Under the pieces are notes generated by a model. The model searched no databases. It saw only the letters and a program-made list of their open reading frames with translations, and was not told the origin of the DNA. Made by a program: the position numbers and the translations under genes. A DNA stretch of 64,000 nt from Rarobacter incanus (GTDB lineage: Bacteria; Actinomycetota; Actinomycetes; Actinomycetales; Cellulomonadaceae), in contig NZ_VFNV01000001.1 in the NCBI RefSeq assembly GCF_006715765.1, positions 868,001 through 932,000 on the forward strand. Reading direction: 5' to 3'. Numbering within the stretch: position 1 is the first letter of the stretch; each line of letters begins with the position of its first letter. Below, piece by piece: positions 54,998 to 63,370 of the stretch.

Positions 54998-55822
54998 ATG
55001 ACAGCAGCCGCGACCAGCGACCTACCGGCCCCGCAGGGCACCAGCGCCGATTCCGCCTCCATCGAGTGGAGCGGCGACCTCAACACATTCGAGTCGTTCC
55101 GCGAGGCCGGCGACCTGTACCGCCGAGTATTCGGATACTACGACCCCGACCTATCCATAAACGCTAATCTGATGTCCGCCCTGGTGATGAACGGCGGCAG
55201 CGTGGTCGGCGCCCGCGACGCGGAAGGAACCCTGGTCGGATTCGCGTACGGCTTCCCCGCTATCGAAGACGGGCGGGTCTATCACTACTCCCAGGCCGCC
55301 GTCGTCGATCGCGCGTGCCAAGGCAAGGGCGTGGGCCGCACACTTAAGAACCGCCAGCGCGAATCCGCGCTGGCGCATGGGCAGACGGCCATGCGGTGGG
55401 CGTTCGATCCGCTCCTGGCCCGCAATGCGCACTTCAATCTGGACGTGCTCGGGGCTAGCGCTATCCGGTTCGTGCACGACTTCTACGCGCGCACGTCCTC
55501 TGATCGGCTCCTGATCGAATGGGACCTCACCGCCGCAGAAGCCGACCGCTCTGCCGGCCTTGCAGCGTCGCAGCCGCCGCCCGACATGAGCCAGGTTCCG
55601 TGGTGCGAACCGCTCGTTGACAACGCCGGTAGCACCTGGATTCGCATGCCGTCCAGCATCGGGATCGCCGAGAAAACGCGCGACGTGGCGGACCTGCGCG
55701 CGGTCCTTCGCCGCACCCTCGACGGGGTGTACGCGCAAGGGCAAAGCATCGTTTCCTGCCGCCGCCTGGACGCTTCCTCCTCGCTGTTCCTCGCGGCTCC
55801 CGGGGCAGCCTCGCTAGCCTAA
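54998..55822 (+). CDS. GNAT-family acyltransferase of COG3375 type, candidate amino acid N-succinyltransferase
   Basis: This 274-residue GNAT-fold acyltransferase has the acyl-CoA loop block VVDRACQGKGVGRTLKNRQ near residue 105, followed by AMRWAFDPLLARNAHFNLDVLGA. The second block is characteristic of COG3375. Members next to N-succinylamino acid racemase genes were shown in Geobacillus to be succinyl-CoA:D-amino acid N-succinyltransferases. That role is inferred here from family and neighbours. It starts the operon GNAT-SIS-racemase, diverges from the M20 gene and ends 4 bases before the SIS gene. Confidence 0.8.
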   Translation: MTAAATSDLPAPQGTSADSASIEWSGDLNTFESFREAGDLYRRVFGYYDPDLSINANLMSALVMNGGSVVGARDAEGTLVGFAYGFPAIEDGRVYHYSQAAVVDRACQGKGVGRTLKNRQRESALAHGQTAMRWAFDPLLARNAHFNLDVLGASAIRFVHDFYARTSSDRLLIEWDLTAAEADRSAGLAASQPPPDMSQVPWCEPLVDNAGSTWIRMPSSIGIAEKTRDVADLRAVLRRTLDGVYAQGQSIVSCRRLDASSSLFLAAPGAASLA

Positions 55823-55826
55823 GACC

Positions 55827-56516
55827 ATGTCGATCGACCGCAGCATTGCCCCGTCTCACGCACTGTCATCGCCCGCCGACAGGTTCGGGGCTAGGCTCCG
55901 CACCAACGTTTCCGCGGAGAATTTGCAGGCGGATGTTATGGCGGCCGAGGCGAACTCGCTTGCGCACACGTTCGCACAGCTGGCCGCATCCGCAAGCGTG
56001 CCCGCGGCATCGCAGATCCTGCTCGGCGCCCGCCGCCGGTACTTTTCCGGGGCCGGGAAATCATCCGCCTACGCGAACCTGCTCACCCACGATCTCTCGT
56101 CGACGCTGGCCAACGTGTTCCTCGTCGATGGGCACGCGCTAAGTTCCCTCACCGTGCTCTCGGACGTGCGTGCAACCGACGCGTTGGTGCTGTTTTCCGT
56201 GCGGCGTTACCGGGAGGAGACTGTCAAGTTCGGTACGGAGTTCGCTCGCGCGGGTGGCAGCGTTGTGCTCGTGACGGATTCAGCGGACTCGCCCCTGGCT
56301 GGTATCGCCGCTGTGGTCATCACCGTCGACACGGGATCGGTGTCCTACGCCGATTCACCGACCGCGATCGCGGCCGTCTGCCACCTACTGAGCACCTTGA
56401 CCGCGGCCAGCGCCAAGGGCGCGCGCCGACGCCTGGCCGCCCGTGAAGAAATCGCAATCCGGCTTGGTCTCTACCATCACGACGAGTCCGCCTCCCCCGA
56501 CCCCCAGGAGCCATGA
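55827..56516 (+). CDS. SIS-domain protein (RpiR/MurR effector-like domain without HTH)
   Basis: The 229 residues hold one sugar isomerase (SIS) domain: RRYFSGAGKSSAYANLLTHDL near residue 70, VLFSVRRYREETVKFGTEFA near residue 130 and SVVLVTDSADSPL. RpiR/MurR transcription factors pair such a domain with an N-terminal helix-turn-helix, but here the first 50 residues have no such motif. It might be a ligand-binding or isomerase protein, or a regulator that lost its DNA-binding part. The stop overlaps the racemase ATG in ATGA, so it is tightly coupled to the pathway. Confidence 0.75.
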   Translation: MSIDRSIAPSHALSSPADRFGARLRTNVSAENLQADVMAAEANSLAHTFAQLAASASVPAASQILLGARRRYFSGAGKSSAYANLLTHDLSSTLANVFLVDGHALSSLTVLSDVRATDALVLFSVRRYREETVKFGTEFARAGGSVVLVTDSADSPLAGIAAVVITVDTGSVSYADSPTAIAAVCHLLSTLTAASAKGARRRLAAREEIAIRLGLYHHDESASPDPQEP

Positions 56517-57640
56517 AGGTGCACATATCCACAATTCGCCTGCACCAGGTGACGCTGCCGCTGGTGCATTCGTTCCAGACCAGTTCACATCGCAAGTCCT
56601 CGCTAACCCACATACTGGTGGAGGCGTCCGACAAGGACGGAAATACCGGCTGGGGCGAGATCGCCTCGCCAACCGACCCGTTTTTTTGCGGCGAAACGAC
56701 GCACGGCGCGTGGGACATCAGCGTGCGGCACTTAGTTCCGCGGATGCTCGGCGCGCAATGGGAACACCCCAGTGAAATCGATGCGGCATTCGCGAAGATC
56801 CGCGGCAACGAGTTCGCCAAGGCGGGGTTCATCGCGGCGGCCTGGGCGTTGTGGGCGACAGCCAGTGAGATTCCGCTGGCGGCGGCGCTCGGGGCGACCC
56901 GCAGCGAGGTGGCGGCCGGGGTTTCTTTGGGCATCGAACCAACAATCGATGCGCTATTGGCGCAGGTGGACCGCCACCTTTCCGACGGCTACAGGCGGGT
57001 CAAGCTCAAGATCGCCCCGGGCTGGGACATCGCGCCCGTGCGCGCCGTGCGCGCGGCCTACCCGGACGCCGACCTGCACGTTGACGCCAACGGTGCGTAT
57101 CCGTCTACTCCCGAGGCGGCGGCCCTGCTGGCGCAGTTGGACGAATTTGGGCTCACCATGATCGAGCAGCCCTTTTCGCCCCGCGACTTCCTGGCCCATG
57201 CGGCATTGCAGTCGCGTATCGCGACCCCGATCTGCCTGGACGAATCGGTCGTCGACGTGGCGGACCTGGCGACCATGATCCACCTGGATGCGGGGCGCGT
57301 CCTCAACATCAAGGTTTCGCGTATGGGCGGCCTGACGCAGGCACTCGCGGCGCACGACGCCGCGCAGCGGGCGGGCATCCCGGTGTGGTGCGGCGGAATG
57401 CACGAATTCGGCGTGGGCCGCGCGGCCAACGTCGCCCTCAGCGCGTTGCCCGGATTCACGCTGCCGTCCGACGTGTCGGGCAGCGACAAGTACTTCGCGC
57501 GGGACGTCATCACCGCGCCCGTGGTGGCGGTATCCGGCATGGTCACAGTGCCGCAGGCCGCGGGCCTGGGCTTCGAAGTGGACCGAGAATGGATAGCGGC
57601 CAACCGCAACGCCTTCTTCGACACCGCGACCGCTAGATAG
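56513..57640 (+). CDS. N-succinylamino acid racemase/o-succinylbenzoate synthase family enzyme
   Basis: This 375-residue enolase-superfamily member belongs to the muconate-lactonising subgroup. The general acid/base lysines lie in VKLKI (164 and 166) and KVSR (267). Metal ligands are D191 (DANGAY), E218 (IEQPF) and D243 (DES). SHRKSSLTHILVE is near the N-terminus and GGMHEFGVGRAANVALSAL near the C-terminus. These motifs are shared by o-succinylbenzoate synthase (MenC) and N-succinylamino acid racemase. No other menaquinone genes are nearby, while a GNAT and an M20 hydrolase are, so the racemase role is favoured. Confidence 0.85.
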   Translation: MKVHISTIRLHQVTLPLVHSFQTSSHRKSSLTHILVEASDKDGNTGWGEIASPTDPFFCGETTHGAWDISVRHLVPRMLGAQWEHPSEIDAAFAKIRGNEFAKAGFIAAAWALWATASEIPLAAALGATRSEVAAGVSLGIEPTIDALLAQVDRHLSDGYRRVKLKIAPGWDIAPVRAVRAAYPDADLHVDANGAYPSTPEAAALLAQLDEFGLTMIEQPFSPRDFLAHAALQSRIATPICLDESVVDVADLATMIHLDAGRVLNIKVSRMGGLTQALAAHDAAQRAGIPVWCGGMHEFGVGRAANVALSALPGFTLPSDVSGSDKYFARDVITAPVVAVSGMVTVPQAAGLGFEVDREWIAANRNAFFDTATAR

Positions 57641-57724
57641 CAGGGCAGCGCGCGCCGGGCCCCCACCAACCAAACTAGTATCCCAACGATTTTCACAAAC
57701 AGTCGGAACCGAATCGAGCATCAC

Positions 57725-58600
57725 ATGTCACAGCAAGCATTGGTCCTAGTCACGACGCCGGTCGCGGGGATCGAATCCGCATCCGCGTTCAAGGTTGTAG
57801 ACCCTGCGACTTTCCACATCAGCGCCATGGACCTTGCCGTCACTCGCGGCGACGGCATCTTCGACGTATTCGGCGTGCGCGATGGCGCCCCGGTGAACAT
57901 GGACGCCCACCTCGCGCGCTTCGCGCGGTCGGCCGCGATGTTGGATCTGCCCGCACCCTTGGAATCCGCCTGGCGGCCGGCCATCGAGGCGGCCATCGAG
58001 GCGTTCGGCCCGGGTTACGGTGCCGTCAAGCTCGTGATGTCGCGCGGGATTGAGGGCTGTGGAGTGCCCACCGGCTTCATCTATGTTTGGTCAGTTGAGG
58101 ACGAGGCCGCCCTGGATCTTTCCGGAGGCATTTCGGTGGTGACGCTCGACCGCGGCTACCGTCACGATGTGGCGCTGACCTCTCCGTGGCTGTTACAGGG
58201 CGCGAAGACGTTGTCGTATGCGGTGAACAAGTCTGCCCTGCGGGAGGCCGCCCGGCGCGGCTTCGACGATGTCCTGTTCGTTAGCTCGGACGGGTACCTG
58301 CTGGAGGGGCCGACCTCGTCCCTAATCTTGCGCATCGACGGTGAGCTGTTCACCCCCAAACACGACCTGGGAATTTTGCCCGGTACCACTCAGATCGCAA
58401 GTTTCCAGGTCGCGAACTCGCTCGGTCTGACGGCGCGCGAGGAGTTGCTTGCGGTCGATGCATTGGATCGGGCGGATGCGGCGTGGCTCACCTCGTCGAT
58501 TCGCGGCGCCGTACCGCTGCGCAAGGTGGACGACCGCGAGTACGAGATCGACTCGGACCTGACCGCCCGGCTGAACGCCACAGTCATCCGCCCCAGCTGA
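57725..58600 (+). CDS. Class IV PLP aminotransferase/lyase
   Basis: This 291-residue member of fold-type IV PLP enzymes (branched-chain or D-amino acid aminotransferase, or aminodeoxychorismate lyase) has VTRGDGIFDVFGV near residue 40, the lysine block GAKTLSYAVNKSALREA near residue 160 and the phosphate-binding LLEGPTSSLIL near 198. Sequence alone does not settle the substrate. Its place after the racemase gene suggests D-amino acid or amino acid turnover. A TAGTAT box at 57676 and an 84-base gap suggest its own promoter. Confidence 0.8.
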   Translation: MSQQALVLVTTPVAGIESASAFKVVDPATFHISAMDLAVTRGDGIFDVFGVRDGAPVNMDAHLARFARSAAMLDLPAPLESAWRPAIEAAIEAFGPGYGAVKLVMSRGIEGCGVPTGFIYVWSVEDEAALDLSGGISVVTLDRGYRHDVALTSPWLLQGAKTLSYAVNKSALREAARRGFDDVLFVSSDGYLLEGPTSSLILRIDGELFTPKHDLGILPGTTQIASFQVANSLGLTAREELLAVDALDRADAAWLTSSIRGAVPLRKVDDREYEIDSDLTARLNATVIRPS

Positions 58601-58603
58601 TGC

Positions 58604-59053
58604 TCAGTTGGGCACGTCGAGGCGGAAATGGTGCGAGATGATCGCCATTCGGTTCGTCAGGTAGAAGCGGTGCGCAGCGAATCGCTGCACACCCGAATCC
58701 AGGTCGAGCGCCGCCGCCCCCGCATAATGCGCCCGCCGGCGCATTTCGGCAAGCATCTTCGCCCCGAAGCCGGCGGAGCGGCGGGTTGAGTCGACCACCA
58801 GATCATCGACGTACAGGACCAGCCGCGCGTCCGTTTTCGCCATGAGCCGCCAGCCCGCCACCGCCGCGCACCGGTCCTCGACCATGAGCGCGGTGAAGGT
58901 GGGTCGCTGCCCGATCTGGCTTTCGAGCACGGCCCTCACATCAGTCATGGTGATGCCGATGCGAAGCTGACCAAGCACCGGCAGCACGGCTTCCCACAAT
59001 GGATCATCGCCGTCGATCACGTCGACGAACCGGCTTGTGTTGTTAGCGGGCAT
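58604..59053 (-). CDS. GNAT-family N-acetyltransferase
   Basis: This 149-residue GNAT acetyltransferase has LYVDDLVVDSTRRSAGFGAKML near residue 80, the acetyl-CoA loop (consensus RxxGxG/A). The C-terminal block ALDLDSGVQRFAAHRFY matches acetyltransferases that act on small amines, and the acceptor is unknown. It is convergent with the class IV aminotransferase (3 bases between stops) and not obviously part of that operon. Confidence 0.8.
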   Translation of the reverse strand: MPANNTSRFVDVIDGDDPLWEAVLPVLGQLRIGITMTDVRAVLESQIGQRPTFTALMVEDRCAAVAGWRLMAKTDARLVLYVDDLVVDSTRRSAGFGAKMLAEMRRRAHYAGAAALDLDSGVQRFAAHRFYLTNRMAIISHHFRLDVPN

Positions 59054-59431
59054 CGGTTCCCCTTCGGTGGCGCCAGCGCCGGTGGCTGCGGCTTATTCGC
59101 GAGCGCGATTCCCGCTCGCCCCCGCTCGTATATAAGACAAGTATGCCCGCTAATTCGCGGGCGCCTCCCTGCGCACCGCCGCGCGGTGCCTGTCTTCGAG
59201 GCGCGCCAGGCCGGCGGGGAAGGTCGTGGCGCTTCGCGCGCGGCATGGCCTTCCCCCACATTCCCGGCCCCCATCGAAGCGATGCGCGCCCCCGATGACA
59301 CGTCGGGGCTGCCACGACGGCTCCTGCACCCGGAAAATAAAGGTAGGTACCTGTTGACTTTGCGTAGGAACCTGCACATACCAGGAGGGTCGTAGGTGAG
59401 AAGGATCCTACGCAACTAGAGAGGCGGTCAC
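59054..59431. other. Gene-free region upstream of marR
   Basis: There are 378 bases without a convincing gene. The first half is GC-rich spacer behind the divergent GNAT gene. The last 100 bases carry repeats and a promoter-like TTGACT at 59354 that should control marR and the ABC genes. Confidence 0.6.
59343..59415. promoter_or_regulatory. Candidate MarR operator region
   Basis: GTAGGTACCTG (59343) and GTAGGAACCTG (59364) are near-copies exactly 21 bases apart (two helix turns), and each contains an AGGNACCT palindrome. They flank a TTGACT -35-like box. TTGCGTAGGA (59360-59369) is also the inverted complement of TCCTACGCAA (59406-59415). The pattern suits autorepression by the MarR protein encoded next. 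Confidence 0.5.
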
Positions 59432-60124
59432 ATGACCGAACACGACAAAACGCCGCTGCAGGCACATTCTCCTGCCAGCGCCAACACCGAAGTGCCGTCA
59501 CCGCTGAACATCCTGGGTCGCTTGATGTACCTAACGATTCTGATGCGCGTGACCGATGGGCGCTTCCGCCACGGGCACGGCCGTTCGGCTGGGGTGCTGA
59601 AGGGCCAAGGACGAGCGCTCCGCATCCTGCAATTGCAGTCACCCATATCGCAAAAGGAACTCGCGTACCTGCTCGGGATCAGGTCCCAGTCACTCAGCGA
59701 ACTGATTACGAAGCTTGAGGACGGCGGGCTTGTGAAGCGGTCCCCCGACCCCGGCGACGGGCGGACGTGGCTTGTCGAGATCACCGAGCTGGGCCGCGAG
59801 GCCGCGGGCGCGCAGCCCAATACGCTCGAGGAGGACCCGACCTTTGGCCTCAGCGACGACGAGGCGGCGCAACTGACCGCGCTGCTCGACAAGGTCATCG
59901 AAAACGTCGAGGAGTCGGCGCCCATAGGGGCGGACCGCCGCATCCAAAAGATGCGACAAATGTGGTTCGAGGCGGGCGCCAGCGGCGACCGGCGGGCGGG
60001 CGGGTTCGGCCCCGGGTTCGGTCCCGATTACGGCGAGGCGTTCATGGGCGCGCACCCCGGCCGCCCGCGCGGACGCGGCCGCCAGGGGCGCTCCCGCAAG
60101 GCAGCTGAAGGGTATTGGTTCTGA
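59432..60124 (+). CDS. MarR-family transcriptional regulator
   Basis: This winged-helix regulator has 230 residues. The recognition region is [25 protein letters not shown], and the wing is [20 protein letters not shown]. Members bind palindromes and respond to small phenolic or toxic ligands. A Gly/Arg-rich C-terminal tail of about 50 residues ([15 protein letters not shown] onwards) is an unusual extension. The ATG follows an AGAGGCGG site. The stop overlaps the ABC ATPase start by 1 base, so it is the local regulator of a drug-type exporter. Confidence 0.88.
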   Translation: MTEHDKTPLQAHSPASANTEVPSPLNILGRLMYLTILMRVTDGRFRHGHGRSAGVLKGQGRALRILQLQSPISQKELAYLLGIRSQSLSELITKLEDGGLVKRSPDPGDGRTWLVEITELGREAAGAQPNTLEEDPTFGLSDDEAAQLTALLDKVIENVEESAPIGADRRIQKMRQMWFEAGASGDRRAGGFGPGFGPDYGEAFMGAHPGRPRGRGRQGRSRKAAEGYWF

Positions 60125-60763
60125 TGGGGGCGGAGTTGGCCGTCGAGGCGGCCGGGTTAGTGAAGGTGTTCGGAGACAATCGTGCGGTTGACGGCGTGGA
60201 TCTGCGGGTTGGCGCCGGAACCGTCTACGGGGTACTCGGGCCGAACGGGGCGGGTAAGACGACGACCATCTCGATGCTCGCCACCCTGCTGCGACCGGAC
60301 GGCGGGAGCGCGCGGCCAAATGTGGGACACGATCCGAGAGTTGGTGCGCACCGGCTCAACGGTCCTACTGACCACCCAGTACCTGGACGAGGCGGACCAG
60401 TTGGCCGATCGGATTGCCGTGATCGATCGCGGGCGCGTGGTCGCCGAAGGCACCCCCGACGATCTGAAGGCGAGCGTCGGCTCCGCCGCCCTCATTTTGA
60501 CGGTCGCGGATGGAACTCGTTCGCATGAGGCCCAGCAACTGATCGGCAAAACCCTCGGCACCCGCGCCACATTGACCCCGGAGGCGGGGCGCCTGACCGC
60601 GCCGCTGACCGACCCCAACGCCGTCACCGACCTGCTTGTCGCGCTGCGCGGGGCCAGCATTTCGCTGCTAGACATCAGCGTCCAAAAACCCACACTCGAT
60701 GAGGTATTCCTGGCGCTGACAGGCCACGACGCCGCCGCATCGGCAACGACTCAAGGAGCCTGA
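60124..60763 (+). pseudogene. ABC exporter ATPase with internal deletion and frameshift
   Basis: The first 65 residues are a normal DrrA-type ATPase start with Walker [11 protein letters not shown] and end at LRPDGGSAR. Just there, near 60310, the reading continues only in another frame with [31 protein letters not shown], the post-Walker B half with its switch histidine region replaced by LTTQYLDE. The Q-loop, signature LSGG and Walker B segments, about 100 residues, are missing. The family is about 310-330 residues and about 210 remain. The gene cannot make a working ATPase, although the MarR and permease genes beside it are intact. Confidence 0.85.
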
Positions 60764-60765
60764 CA

Positions 60766-61581
60766 ATGACAACATCGACCATCATCCCCCCGGCACAGCG
60801 CGCTCTGCGCCACCGCCCGTCGCTGGCACAGAGCGTGCGCAACTCCTTGACCATGGCGGGCCGCGGGCTGATCAAGATCCGCCGCACACCGGAGCAGCTC
60901 TTCGATGTGGTCTTCCAGCCCATCGTCTTCACGATCATGTTCGCGTACATATTCGGGGGCGCAATTGCCGGAAACGTGGCAAATTACCTGCCGTATCTGA
61001 TCCCCGGCATCCTGGTGCAAACCGTCATTACGACGTCCGTGGTGACCGGAACACAGCTGCGCGAGGACATGGACAAGGGCGTTTTCGACCGGTTCCGATC
61101 CCTGCCAATCGCTAGAATCTCGCCCCTTGCGGGAGCCTTGCTGGCGGACACGGTGCGTTACGGAATCGCGACGGTATTGACGTTTGCCGTCGGATACGCA
61201 ATCGGATACCGCCCCGCGGGAGGAATCGGCATGGTGGCGATAGCTGCGCTGCTGGTGATCTTTTCGGCGTGGGCGGTGAGCTGGATCTTCGCGTTCTTCG
61301 GTGTCATTGCGCGCACGGCGTCAAGCGTCCAGGGGATATCGATGCTGATCCTGTTCCCGCTGACGTTCCTGTCCAACGCCTACGTCCAACTCGACACGCT
61401 GCCGACGGGCCTGAAGTGGTTTGCCACCATCAACCCCGTATCCCACCTGGTCACGGCGGTGCGGGAAATCGCGAACGACGGGATTATTACCAACGAGGTC
61501 ACCGCAACCGTCGTCGGCGCCCTTCTTATCGTTGCCGTCTTCGCGCCGCTGACCGTGCGGGCGTACATGCGCAAGGCGTAG
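60766..61581 (+). CDS. ABC-2 type exporter permease (DrrB type)
   Basis: This 271-residue permease of the daunorubicin-resistance family has six helices. The first, VFQPIVFTIMFAYIFGGAI, is followed by REDMDKGVFDRFRSLPIARISPLAGALLAD, the conserved coupling stretch. FLSNAYVQLDTLP and WFATINPVSHLVTAVREI are near the C-terminus. It starts 3 bases after the broken ATPase gene. Unless another ATPase substitutes, it has no energy source encoded here. Confidence 0.9.
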   Translation: MTTSTIIPPAQRALRHRPSLAQSVRNSLTMAGRGLIKIRRTPEQLFDVVFQPIVFTIMFAYIFGGAIAGNVANYLPYLIPGILVQTVITTSVVTGTQLREDMDKGVFDRFRSLPIARISPLAGALLADTVRYGIATVLTFAVGYAIGYRPAGGIGMVAIAALLVIFSAWAVSWIFAFFGVIARTASSVQGISMLILFPLTFLSNAYVQLDTLPTGLKWFATINPVSHLVTAVREIANDGIITNEVTATVVGALLIVAVFAPLTVRAYMRKA

Positions 61582-62273
61582 GCGGTGGCGCCGCCCTTTA
61601 CCGCCGAGCAAGTCGCGCACAAGGCGAGTACCGATATCACCCCGCCGCCGAGTGCACCTACTAACGCTTTCGCACGAGGAACAGGAACTCCTCGTTGTTA
61701 GAAGGGCTCGCTGATGCTGCCTAGTGCGACAACCAGCCGAAACACTTCCTGAACTGCACGGATTTCGATTCCGCGGTGCCGTGGGATGCGGCGAAATGGC
61801 CCCATGTGTATCAATTGTCGTGGGGCTTGCGTTGGGTCGGGCGCCGCACCGGCGGTGATGCTGGCGTGCCCGGGGCAACCGAGGGCACCGGAACCTAAGT
61901 GGCACGGCTGGCAGGCACCATCCTCGCGGAATCGATACACCTGCCCGGAAAACTCCGGCCACATTCAAAGGTTTCGCGACCTACCAGCGAACGTGCGAGA
62001 ACAGGAAACTTGCGCTGACTTGGACCGACAAGAAGAATACGAAGTCGAAGGCTGCCGACGTCCACGTGACCATCGACTATTCAGGATGTGTCATCGCGTT
62101 GCTTTCTTCCACGCCAGTATCAACATTGGCAAGCGGAACATAGCAAATTTCAGCAGAGAGCAAGGCGTGATTTCTACAGTGCTCGACTTTTGACATGTGA
62201 CCGGAAGTGATGCTGATCGTCAAGCGCTGATGATGACGCCCGCTGGCACGACGTCTTGGCATGGAGGCCTGGA
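61582..62273. other. Decayed or non-coding stretch
   Basis: There are 692 bases without a complete gene. A hairpin (CGAGGA / TCCTCG at 61675-61694, inside CTAAC / GTTAG) may terminate the permease transcript. Base composition becomes more even than in the neighbours, and only the short coding-like piece at 61979-62143 stands out. Confidence 0.5.
61979..62143 (+). pseudogene. Possible remnant of a secreted or cell-wall protein gene
   Basis: An open frame without a start reads TYQRTCENRKLALTWTD, then a Lys/Thr-rich stretch and VHVTIDYSGCVIA, up to a TAG at 62141. Its third positions are G/C-rich, as in real genes here, until near the end. No family is recognised. It may be the tail of a lost gene. 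Confidence 0.25.
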
Positions 62274-63152
62274 ATGAAAGCCGATGTGTTGGATGGTCCA
62301 GTTGGGCAGTTGGCGGTGGCGGAACTCGTCCTGGGTGAACGGGCGATGGCGCTCGACTATGCACTCAGCGCGCTGGCGGACCCGGAGGCGTTTCGCCGCA
62401 GGCTGGCGGATACCGCACATTCCAGGTTCGAGGAACTCCGCGATCTCGTGCTCGGCGATCCGTTGCGGGTCGTAGGGGTCTTTGGCAAATTTGTTGAATC
62501 CGTCCACCACGGCTACGCGCCGCAGGGCCACGACCGATTCGGGGTGCTCGCCTCCTGCACGGGTATACTTCGACCAGTCGCACGGTTACTCTCGGAAGCG
62601 CCCGAACTGTCATGGTGGTGGTCCCCGGTCGGCAGTGTGCAACGTGTGACAGAGTCGGGTGAGGGCCGTCGCGTCGATGTCGCCCAACTCAACGACGAGG
62701 CTGCGATGAACTGGTGGACCGCGCCGATGACCTCGCGAACACTGCAAACGACCAGGGGTCCGATCTTGGGTGCACCGAGCGTGAGCGCAGTGATGGCGGA
62801 GGACCTGGCAACTGCCAGGCCGGACACCTGGGAGTATGCCCCGCCGCTCGGCGATGTCGTCGAACTCTCACATCCGAGGGATTGGGCAGGCCTGGTCGCC
62901 CAATTCCCGATGCGTGTCGCGCCCGCCGTCGCCGACTGGTCGCAGATAACGGGCCGACCGGGCCCCTGGTACCAACCGGACTGGGCGCGAGTGGCGGAGT
63001 GCTATTCGGGCGCCCACCTGAGCGTTGCCGCGTACCTTGCCACCGCGTACCGTGCCATCGAGTTCAGGGACGGGTGGACCGTCCTCTCCGGATGGAACCC
63101 CGACGCCACCGTGTGGTTCGACACCGACTGGCCGCCTAAGTCGACTACGTAA
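62274..63152 (+). CDS. Conserved actinobacterial-type protein, function unknown
   Basis: This 292-residue soluble protein has no signal or helix-bundle segments. Features are many Trp residues (WWWSPVGS near 120, MNWWTAPM near 148) and a C-terminal stretch CYSGAHLSVAAYLATAYRA then LSGWNPDATVWFDTD that resembles uncharacterised actinobacterial proteins I cannot place in a named family. The ATG follows a GGAGGCC ribosome site. It stands next to a decayed stretch and the broken ABC locus, so it may be part of an accessory island. Confidence 0.6.
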   Translation: MKADVLDGPVGQLAVAELVLGERAMALDYALSALADPEAFRRRLADTAHSRFEELRDLVLGDPLRVVGVFGKFVESVHHGYAPQGHDRFGVLASCTGILRPVARLLSEAPELSWWWSPVGSVQRVTESGEGRRVDVAQLNDEAAMNWWTAPMTSRTLQTTRGPILGAPSVSAVMAEDLATARPDTWEYAPPLGDVVELSHPRDWAGLVAQFPMRVAPAVADWSQITGRPGPWYQPDWARVAECYSGAHLSVAAYLATAYRAIEFRDGWTVLSGWNPDATVWFDTDWPPKSTT

Positions 63153-63370
63153 ATCCCGATGCTCGTGCCGTGGTCCCGATCCTTCGGCGCGCGCGGTGGC
63201 GCTCAATGCTCACCTGCCATCGCGCTTTCCCGACACGCGCGAGATATCCGCGACGATTGCCGCAACCGTGTCGGGTTCCATCGCGCCCGCTTCTCAGCGT
63301 CCAATAGCTTCCAGTAGCTACCCCCTCCAACGGGCTCGTACTGGGCTAGGATCGTTGAAATATCAAAGGC

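Noticed and set aside
56513-57640. Calling this gene menC outright
   Set aside because: o-Succinylbenzoate synthase and N-succinylamino acid racemase cannot be told apart by motifs. The neighbours favour the racemase, and no other men genes are present.
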